7,614 nt of DNA, from contig NZ_JBEMAR010000016.1 of assembly GCF_040274945.1 (NCBI RefSeq), positions 1-7,614 on the forward strand, read 5' to 3'. Both the position numbers and the translations under genes were made by a program. The notes under the pieces were generated by a model. It made no database searches and was not told where the DNA came from. It was given only the letters and a program-made list of their open reading frames with translations. Below, piece after piece: positions 1-4,353 of this stretch (its first letter is position 1; every line of letters starts with the position of its first letter). Source of the DNA: Carnobacterium_B sp040274945. Its GTDB lineage: Bacteria > Bacillota > Bacilli > Lactobacillales > Carnobacteriaceae.

Positions 1-54
1 TAGAGCACTTGATTGAAGCTCAAGGTGTCGGCAGTTCGATTCTGTCCCAGGCCA
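1..54 (+). tRNA. tRNA-Phe (anticodon GAA), 5' end cut by the window
   Basis: The visible part begins in the D arm (GAGC at 3-6). The anticodon stem is CTTGA (8-12) with TCAAG (20-24), and its 7-base loop holds GAA at 15-17. The T arm GGCAG/CTGTC closes on TTCGATT. The 3' acceptor strand CCAGGCC (47-53) is followed by discriminator A54. About 22 bases of the 5' side are missing. CCA is not encoded, so it must be added after transcription. It lies 9 bp before the next tRNA and belongs to the same operon. Confidence 0.93.
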
Positions 55-63
55 CTTTTTAAT

Positions 64-134
64 GCGGGTGTAGTTTAGTGGTAAAACCACAGCCTTCCAA
101 GCTGTTGATGCGAGTTCGATTCTCGTCACCCGCT
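64..134 (+). tRNA. tRNA-Gly (anticodon TCC)
   Basis: Complete cloverleaf of 71 nt. The acceptor stem GCGGGTG (64-70) pairs with CACCCGC (127-133). The anticodon loop CTTCCAA (94-100) holds TCC at 96-98. The T loop is TTCGATT, and T134 is the discriminator. CCA is not encoded. Oddly, the acceptor stem is followed directly by a run of ten T (134-143), so the 3' end of this tRNA looks like a weak intrinsic terminator inside the operon. Confidence 0.96.
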
Positions 135-143
135 TTTTTTTTT

Positions 144-217
<74 letters not shown>

Positions 218-236
218 TTGTACTACAATTTAGAAC

Positions 237-308
237 GGCCCGTTGGTCAAGCGGTTAAGACACCGCCCTTTCACGGCGGTATCACGGGTTCGATTCCCGT
301 ACGGGTCA
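237..308 (+). tRNA. tRNA-Glu (anticodon TTC)
   Basis: Complete cloverleaf of 72 nt. The acceptor GGCCCGT (237-243) pairs with ACGGGTC (301-307), including one G-T pair, with discriminator A308. The anticodon stem CCGCC (263-267)/GGCGG (275-279) encloses CTTTCAC with TTC at 270-272. The T arm is CGGG-TTCGATT-CCCG. CCA is not encoded. It is the last gene of the cluster: a terminator follows within 20 bp. Ending a cluster with tRNA-Glu after Phe, Gly and Ile resembles a shortened version of the large tRNA clusters that follow rRNA operons in Bacillus (inference). Confidence 0.96.
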
Positions 309-326
309 TAAAAAAATAAGCTGAAT

Positions 327-361
327 AAAAAGGATAAGAGGAAACTTCTCTTATCCTTTTT
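327..361. terminator. Bidirectional intrinsic terminator closing the tRNA operon
   Basis: A perfect 14-bp inverted repeat, AAAAAGGATAAGAG with CTCTTATCCTTTTT, surrounds a 7-base loop (341-347). The A-tract before and T-tract after the GC-containing stem make it functional on either strand. On the plus strand it ends the tRNA operon. On the minus strand it can back up the end of the membrane-protein gene at 425. Confidence 0.9.
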
Positions 362-378
362 ATTATTGTATAAACAAG

Positions 379-413
379 TAAAGGTATCACTCGCATGACG
401 ATTGATACCTTTA
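379..413 (-). terminator. Hairpin just downstream of the minus-strand membrane-protein gene
   Basis: A perfect inverted repeat, TAAAGGTATCA (379-389) with TGATACCTTTA (403-413), surrounds a 13-base loop. It begins 12 bp past the stop of the minus-strand gene ending at 425. The following minus-strand bases (ACTTGTTTATAC) are only loosely T-rich, so it is a weak terminator or an mRNA 3'-end stabiliser. The stronger hairpin at 327-361 lies just beyond it. Confidence 0.55.
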
Positions 414-424
414 AGAGAATAGCC

Positions 425-1264
425 TCAAAGAGTATAAATAAAGAGGATTATACTAAAAGAGATAAAAAAAGCAATGGAACAGAGTTGCAACGTTCTTTGG
501 GTTAATTTAGCTGAAATCGATTCTTTTGTAGAAAAAGACAATTGAACCACCTTAATAGTAAAAGGTAAAGTAAGTATAAAGATAAACGATAGGCTTTTGA
601 AAGTAGGAATAAAAAGGATAAAACTGACTACATAAATCAGAATTAGTAAATATAAAACGATACGTTGAAAGTGTTTGTGGTCTAAAAAAAGGTTATTTGA
701 ATTGTGTTCGTTTAACTGTCCATTAATTCTTGTATAATTTAATTGAAGTTTTCCTAGTTCAACTAAAAAGACCATTAATATTAACGGAATGCTCCAATAA
801 AAAAGTGTATTAGGGATAAAATTTGCTTGAACAAAAAAACTCAGGTAGGTTAATATACCACCCTTAAATACACTAGAAAAAAATAACATGAGCCATGAAT
901 AACCTTGTTTAATGAGATAAAATTGAAAGTGAATCACCAAGCTATAGAAGAAACATAGTAATCCTACTAAGTAATGGATGTTATAAGTAAAGTAATAAAT
1001 GAGCAGTAGATTTAATACCTCAAATATAAGAAATGGAATATGATTAAATGAAAAAGATGATTTGATGGTTTTAAATAAAAAATTTCCTAATAAGTGGTTT
1101 AAAAAAATAAAACTATACAATAGGAAAAAACGTATAAAGTTAAATGAACTATATTGACCAGCATAAAGTGTACCTATTAATAAATAAGATAAAGGAATAA
1201 CGAGAACTAAAAATAAAGGATGATAAAGATAATGTGTAATAGTTTTATAAATAGAGTGCACCAA
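425..1264 (-). CDS. Polytopic membrane protein of unknown function (about nine TM segments; UbiA-like layout, no Asp-rich motifs)
   Basis: The product is 279 aa and very hydrophobic. Likely membrane segments are near residues 15-32, 42-58, 77-92, 95-118, 122-146, 155-172, 201-219, 224-243 and 259-278. The longest polar loop (about 172-200, with many Asn) lies between segments six and seven. The start is TTG at 1262-1264, preceded at 8 nt by AAAAGGAG, which decides it. I do not recognise the family with confidence. The number of segments and the loop between six and seven recall UbiA-type prenyltransferases. However, where UbiA enzymes carry an Asn/Asp-rich motif after segment two, this protein has N56-xxx-G60-xxx-F64, and the second Asp-rich motif is also absent. 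If it is related, it is divergent and probably not a normal Mg-dependent prenyltransferase (inference). It stands alone, divergent from metK, with terminators downstream. Confidence 0.75.
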   Translation of the reverse strand: MVHSIYKTITHYLYHPLFLVLVIPLSYLLIGTLYAGQYSSFNFIRFFLLYSFIFLNHLLGNFLFKTIKSSFSFNHIPFLIFEVLNLLLIYYFTYNIHYLVGLLCFFYSLVIHFQFYLIKQGYSWLMLFFSSVFKGGILTYLSFFVQANFIPNTLFYWSIPLILMVFLVELGKLQLNYTRINGQLNEHNSNNLFLDHKHFQRIVLYLLILIYVVSFILFIPTFKSLSFIFILTLPFTIKVVQLSFSTKESISAKLTQRTLQLCSIAFFISFSIILFIYTL

Positions 1265-1280
1265 TGAAAAAACTCCTTTT
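1262..1280 (-). promoter_or_regulatory. Ribosome binding site and TTG start of the membrane-protein gene
   Basis: On the minus strand AAAAGGAG (1273-1280) is followed after 8 nt by TTG (1262-1264) and then directly by GTG. The 8-nt spacing to TTG is ideal, and GTG would be 11 nt away. A minus-strand TAAAAT at 1299-1304 is a possible -10 for this gene, but no convincing -35 is seen. Confidence 0.65.
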
Positions 1281-1374
1281 AGTGATTTGTCTAATCTTAT
1301 TTTACCTAAAAAAGGGTTAATGGTATAGAGAAATGAAGAATAAATAAGCTGAATGGCTAGAAAGTACGGTGTTT

Positions 1375-1388
1375 TTGATCAAAATCAA
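1375..1388. promoter_or_regulatory. FNR/CRP-family-type palindrome (TTGAT-N4-ATCAA) upstream of metK
   Basis: The sequence TTGATCAAAATCAA is a perfect match to the TTGAT-N4-ATCAA operator recognised by FNR-like members of the CRP/FNR family. Its centre (1381.5) is about 60 bp upstream of the predicted metK transcription start near 1442. That is close to the class I activator position near -61. It could equally serve the divergent membrane-protein gene. No regulator gene is visible in the window, and in AT-rich DNA such palindromes also occur by chance. Confidence 0.4.
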
Positions 1389-1426
1389 TATTTTCAATAG
1401 ATTTAATACTAATAAAGCATGAATTA

Positions 1427-1435
1427 TGGTAAAAT
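1427..1435 (+). promoter_or_regulatory. Extended -10 promoter of metK
   Basis: TGGTAAAAT is an extended -10 element (TGn followed by TAAAAT, 5 of 6 to consensus). It puts transcription start near A1441/G1442, exactly at the GG that opens the riboswitch. No good -35 is present at 16-18 bp, which fits an extended -10 promoter or one needing an activator. Confidence 0.55.
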
Positions 1436-1441
1436 GTATAA

Positions 1442-1524
1442 GGTTTGCAAATCGGATTCCCGAGAGGATTCACTTTAAAAGTGGAGAAGCCTTGTAACCG
1501 AAAAATTAAAGGGGGAACAAAGTA
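1442..1524 (+). promoter_or_regulatory. SMK-box (SAM-III) riboswitch in the metK leader
   Basis: The leader carries the blocks typical of the SMK box: TTCCCGAGAGGATT (1457-1470), a short hairpin CACTT/AAGTG (1471-1475, 1479-1483), CCTTGTAACCGAAAAATTA (1490-1508), and the Shine-Dalgarno GGGGGAAC (1511-1518). TTCCC (1457-1461) is complementary to GGGAA (1513-1517), so with SAM bound the ribosome site would be hidden. GGTTTGCAA (1442-1450) can instead pair, with one bulged T, to TTGTAACC (1492-1499), giving the open state. In this family SAM represses translation of SAM synthetase, so this is feedback control of metK. There is no terminator, as expected for translational control. Confidence 0.92.
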
Positions 1525-2715
1525 ATGACAGAAAGAAAATTATTTACTTCTGAATCTGTTTCAGAAGGACATCCAGATAAAATAGCGGATCAAGTTAGTG
1601 ATGCTATATTGGATGCAATTTTATCAAAAGATCCAGATGCTAGAGTAGCATGTGAAACAATCGTAACAACAGGATTAGTATTAGTAGCTGGGGAAATATC
1701 TACCTCAACTTATGTAGATATCCAAAAGACTGTGCGTGATACAATTCGCGAAATTGGATATACTAGAGCTAAATATGGGTTTGATGCTGACACATGTGCA
1801 GTAATTGTATCTATTGATGAACAATCAAGAGATATAGCACAAGGCGTTGACGAGTCTGTTGAATCTAAAGAAACAACTCAAGATGAATTAGATCAAATTG
1901 GTGCGGGTGATCAAGGGTTAATGTTTGGCTTTGCTGTAAATGAAACACCAGAATTAATGCCATTGCCAATTGCATTAAGCCATCGTTTGACAAAACGTCT
2001 AGCTTTAGTTAGAAAAGAAAAACTTGTTTCTTACTTAAGGCCAGATGCAAAAGCTCAAGTGACGATTGAATATGATGAAAATAATAAACCATTACGTGTA
2101 GATACAATAGTTATCAGCACACAACATCATCCAGATGTAACATATGAACTGTTGAAAAAAGATATGATTGAATTAGTAATCAATCATGAAATTCCTAGTG
2201 AGTTATTAGATGAAGATACAAAATACTTCATTAATCCTACAGGTCGATTTGTAATTGGTGGACCTCAAGGAGATGCCGGTCTAACAGGACGTAAAATTAT
2301 AGTCGACACTTATGGAGGATATGCTCGTCATGGTGGTGGAGCTTTTTCTGGGAAAGATCCTACAAAAGTTGATAGATCAGCAAGTTATGCAGCTCGTTAT
2401 ATTGCTAAAAATATAGTAGCTGCAGGTTTAGCAGATAAATGTGAAGTACAGTTGGCTTATGCAATAGGAGTTGCTCATCCGGTATCGATTGCTATAGATA
2501 CATTTGACACTGGAACGGTTGCTGAATCTCGTTTAATCGAAGCAGTACGTGCAAATTTTGATTTAAGACCAGCTGGCATTATCAAAATGCTAGATTTGCA
2601 AAGACCTATTTATAAACAAACAGCAGCGTACGGACATTTTGGACGGACGGACATTGATTTGACTTGGGAACATACTGACAAAGTTGAAAGTTTAAAAGCA
2701 TTTTTAGCTGAATAA
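1525..2715 (+). CDS. metK: S-adenosylmethionine synthetase (methionine adenosyltransferase)
   Basis: A cytoplasmic enzyme that makes S-adenosylmethionine from methionine and ATP, releasing phosphate and diphosphate; it works as a homotetramer using Mg and K ions (family knowledge). The product is 396 aa, full length for bacterial MetK. Visible signatures include the N-terminal SESVSEGHPDK (residues 9-19, with the conserved His16 and Asp18), the MetK signature GAGDQG (126-131), the glycine-rich GGGAFSGKD (270-278) that binds the triphosphate, and conserved INPTGRF (236-242) near the active site. The start is ATG with GGGGG 9 nt upstream inside the riboswitch. Transcription is monocistronic, from the promoter near 1430 to the terminator at 2734-2768. 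Translation is probably repressed by SAM through the SMK box. Confidence 0.98.
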   Translation: MTERKLFTSESVSEGHPDKIADQVSDAILDAILSKDPDARVACETIVTTGLVLVAGEISTSTYVDIQKTVRDTIREIGYTRAKYGFDADTCAVIVSIDEQSRDIAQGVDESVESKETTQDELDQIGAGDQGLMFGFAVNETPELMPLPIALSHRLTKRLALVRKEKLVSYLRPDAKAQVTIEYDENNKPLRVDTIVISTQHHPDVTYELLKKDMIELVINHEIPSELLDEDTKYFINPTGRFVIGGPQGDAGLTGRKIIVDTYGGYARHGGGAFSGKDPTKVDRSASYAARYIAKNIVAAGLADKCEVQLAYAIGVAHPVSIAIDTFDTGTVAESRLIEAVRANFDLRPAGIIKMLDLQRPIYKQTAAYGHFGRTDIDLTWEHTDKVESLKAFLAE

Positions 2716-2720
2716 ACAAG

Positions 2721-3180
2721 TTAAATAGAAATCAAAAGGAACGAGGGCCAACCTCCGTTCCTTTTTTTATTTTTTTCAATAGCAATGAGTAGAGGAGGTT
2801 TTTTTTTGTTTAGAAAGTCGTAGCGTAAAACAGTATAGTCCGTTTGAGAGAGTGTTTGGACATAAGTTAGAATGGTATCTTTTTCTTCTTTTCCTCCAAT
2901 ATGACCAGAATAAACAACTAGTAGGAGTAATCCTCCTTTTCTTAGTCGGGGTAGTATTTCTATAATAGTTATCAAAGTGGTTTCTGATGTTGGTATAATT
3001 GTTTTTTCTTCGTTAGGTAAGTAGCCTAAATTAAAAATTGCTCCTGCTATAAGAATATCTTGTGGTAATACAGAACATTGTTTCATGCCCTTGAATGAAA
3101 AGACTTACCTGATTGAAAATCCCAGGTAGTAGAGTGTTTGTTAACAATGTGCGACTATAGCGTAGTGCATTATCAAGCAT
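2721..3180 (-). pseudogene. Decayed ytqB/mnmM-type SAM-dependent methyltransferase
   Basis: The remnant has a good start: ATG at 3178-3180, preceded at 7 nt by GGGAGGA. It begins MLDNALRYSRTLLTN, like the YtqB/MnmM family, whose members methylate the tRNA wobble uridine side chain. After LLPG (codons 17-20) the text jumps to QVSLFIQGHETM (24-35). Roughly 45-50 residues are therefore missing, including the glycine-rich SAM-binding motif I (DATxGNGHDT in the family). The frame then shifts by one base near 3080 (without the shift it stops at 3031-3033). It continues in another frame from about 3086 with AGAIFNLGYLP, ETT, GGLLLLVVYSGHIGGKEEKD and PPLLIAIEK, all family hallmarks. The usual stop after IAIEK is lost, and the frame runs through the terminator to 2721. 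The intact family is about 190 aa. With motif I gone, catalysis is not plausible. The frameshift could be a sequencing error; the internal deletion is unlikely to be. Confidence 0.85.
2734..2768. terminator. Bidirectional terminator between metK and the ytqB remnant
   Basis: AAAAGGAACG (2734-2743) pairs with CGTTCCTTTT, extended inward by AGG/CCT after a bulged C, with loop GCCAA and a downstream T-run (2762-2768). It starts 19 bp after the metK stop. On the minus strand the hairpin is followed by TTTTG, and the open frame of the ytqB remnant runs straight through it to a stop at 2721. Confidence 0.9.
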
Positions 3181-3187
3181 AGCTAAT

Positions 3188-3232
3188 TCCTCCCATATAC
3201 AGTTAACTGAATTAGTTTATTCAATTTTAACA
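3188..3232 (-). promoter_or_regulatory. Relict promoter and ribosome binding site of the ytqB remnant
   Basis: On the minus strand TGTTAAAAT (3224-3232) is an extended -10 element, and GGGAGGA (3188-3194) stands 7 nt before the ATG at 3180. Both look intact, so the remnant may still be transcribed although its coding part is broken. Confidence 0.45.
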
Positions 3233-3255
3233 TGTACTTATTTATATCTAACTAT

Positions 3256-3288
3256 AAAAAGAGACAGAGTTTAGTTCAACTCTGTCCC
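3256..3288 (-). terminator. Terminator of the PAP2 phosphatase gene
   Basis: Perfect 9-bp stem: on the plus strand GACAGAGTT (3263-3271) pairs with AACTCTGTC (3278-3286), around a 6-base loop. On the minus strand it is followed by TCTTTTTA, a proper U-tract, about 60 bp beyond the PAP2 stop. There is no T-tract on the plus strand, so it is directional. The stretch 3289-3347 between it and the gene shows nothing else. Confidence 0.85.
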
Positions 3289-3347
3289 TAAAATTGCAAG
3301 TTAGTTTCTAATTTTTTTAAACAACCTTTACAAAATAAATTGGTTAT

Positions 3348-4043
3348 TTAATGATGATTTCTTATTTTATTAGAATAAAAAGCAGTAGAGAGTAATAACC
3401 AAGAACCTGCTAAGCAAAAACCACCAATTACATCTGATGGAAAATGAACGCCTAAATAGATTCGACTGATACCAATAGTAATGATGATTAAAGATGCTAA
3501 TAGACCAACTACCCATTTGATCCATTTCTTACGCGTGAACTGAATAATTAAAAAGGCAATTCCACCGTAACAAATTAAGGAAGCCATAGAATGACCACTA
3601 GGAAAGCTATATCCATCTTGCAAGACAAGGTGTTCAATAGTAGGACGTGTCCTTTGGAAAAGAAACTTTACCAGTTGATTTAATAAGCCTGCTCCAAGAG
3701 CAACATTAAAGATAAACCAATAAGCGGTTTTGGTATCTTTTTTTCGCCATATGAAGTAAAGACTAACTAAAACAGTCAGTAAAAAAATACAAAAAGTACC
3801 TCCTAAATCGGTTATTAAAGAATAAAATGTTGTTTTTATAGGAGAACGATTGACTAAAATTGGAGAAGCAAAAAATCGGTCGAATGAGTTTAACCATTCT
3901 GACTGTTGAGCTACTCCAAAAGCCAATACACCAAATGGGAGTAATAATAGCATACTAATCAAAAAATTAATGGAGGTGTAAAAGAGCTTAATAGTAGATG
4001 TTTTCATAATTTTTTTCTCATACTTTCTATAAAATAAACGCAT
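3348..4043 (-). CDS. PAP2-family (type 2 phosphatidic acid phosphatase) membrane phosphatase
   Basis: An integral-membrane phosphatase of up to 231 aa. The three family motifs are present and complete: K126-x6-R133-P134, P148-S-G-H151 (acid/base His) and S193-R194-x5-H200-x3-D204 (nucleophile His with its Asp). About six membrane segments are visible, near residues 26-46, 80-98, 108-122, 153-169, 176-192 and 205-222; the catalytic motifs fall in loops on one face. Relatives remove phosphate from lipids such as phosphatidic acid, phosphatidylglycerophosphate or undecaprenyl diphosphate. The sequence does not show which is used here. The start is uncertain. ATG at 4043 has no Shine-Dalgarno and would lie at the very 5' end of the predicted transcript. 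ATG at 4005-4007 (giving 219 aa, starting MKTSTIKLF) has a weak GAG 9 nt upstream and a leader of about 38 nt. It is divergent from the autolysin gene, so both may act in envelope turnover (inference). Confidence 0.93.
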   Translation of the reverse strand: MRLFYRKYEKKIMKTSTIKLFYTSINFLISMLLLLPFGVLAFGVAQQSEWLNSFDRFFASPILVNRSPIKTTFYSLITDLGGTFCIFLLTVLVSLYFIWRKKDTKTAYWFIFNVALGAGLLNQLVKFLFQRTRPTIEHLVLQDGYSFPSGHSMASLICYGGIAFLIIQFTRKKWIKWVVGLLASLIIITIGISRIYLGVHFPSDVIGGFCLAGSWLLLSTAFYSNKIRNHH

Positions 4044-4050
4044 CAGAGAT

Positions 4051-4057
4051 ATTTATA
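4051..4057 (-). promoter_or_regulatory. Possible -10 element of the PAP2 gene
   Basis: On the minus strand TATAAAT (4051-4057; TATAAA is 5 of 6 to consensus) would start transcription near 4044. There is no good -35. If used, it argues for the internal start at 4007 rather than 4043, unless the mRNA is leaderless. Confidence 0.35.
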
Positions 4058-4200
4058 CTCTTGAAGAATAAGTTTAGCATATTCATTGTGGAGAATAAAC
4101 TAAAAGGAATAGACATCATTCAAGAAAGGTAATAAAAAAATCAAGTATTTAAAGAATTATCTATTTTCTTTCATTACACTTAAGACATGTGACTGCTGTT
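4058..4200. other. Intergenic stretch with nothing recognisable
   Basis: AT-rich DNA between the divergent PAP2 and autolysin genes. I see no reading frame with a ribosome binding site, no stable hairpin and no repeat here. The only structured elements of this intergenic region are the direct repeats from 4201 on and the promoter at 4276. Confidence 0.5.
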
Positions 4201-4228
4201 TATTACGTTTATGTAACGTTTATTAAAA
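4201..4228 (+). promoter_or_regulatory. WalR-like direct repeat upstream of the autolysin gene
   Basis: Three hexamers stand exactly 11 bp apart: TATTAC (4201-4206), TGTAAC (4212-4217) and TTAAAA (4223-4228). Both spacers are the same, GTTTA. The WalR (YycF) operator of Firmicutes is TGTWAH-N5-TGTWAH, also with 11-bp spacing. The first two hexamers match it 5/6 and 6/6, the third 4/6. WalRK controls peptidoglycan hydrolases, and the gene downstream is one. The centre of the first pair lies about 79 bp before the predicted start. The same bases also contain a TTAC-N6-GTAA palindrome, so a dimeric repressor site is an alternative reading. Confidence 0.5.
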
Positions 4229-4275
4229 ATCCATCATCTACCTAAGTTAAGCTTTCATTATAAGTGTGGTAAAGA

Positions 4276-4281
4276 TATAAT
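4276..4281 (+). promoter_or_regulatory. -10 element of the autolysin gene
   Basis: A perfect TATAAT, 69 bp before the TTG start, predicting a transcript start near 4288 and a leader of about 60 nt. The -35 region is poor (CTTTCA at 18 bp spacing, 3 of 6), which fits activator-dependent expression. No leader structure is evident. Confidence 0.6.
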
Positions 4282-4336
4282 AAAATAGCAATAGTTGTAT
4301 GAAAATCAACCCCTAAAAATGGTGAAAAATAAAAAT

Positions 4337-4353
4337 AGGAGGTACTCACTTTG
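4337..4353 (+). promoter_or_regulatory. Ribosome binding site and TTG start of the autolysin gene
   Basis: AGGAGG (4337-4342), then 8 nt, then TTG at 4351-4353. In-frame stops TAA (4330) and TAG (4336) lie just upstream, so no earlier start is possible, and no in-frame ATG occurs before the signal peptide. A search for ATG starts alone would miss the N-terminus. Confidence 0.9.

Noticed and set aside
1441..1524. T-box or S-box (SAM-I) leader for metK
   Set aside because: There is no T-box sequence and no terminator or antiterminator pair. The compact leader overlapping the Shine-Dalgarno fits the SMK box.
2721..3086. An intact 121-aa gene starting at ATG 3084-3086
   Set aside because: The family N-terminus with a strong ribosome site lies upstream at 3180 in another frame. 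The ATG at 3086 has no ribosome site, and the SAM-binding motif is missing, so this is the back half of a pseudogene.
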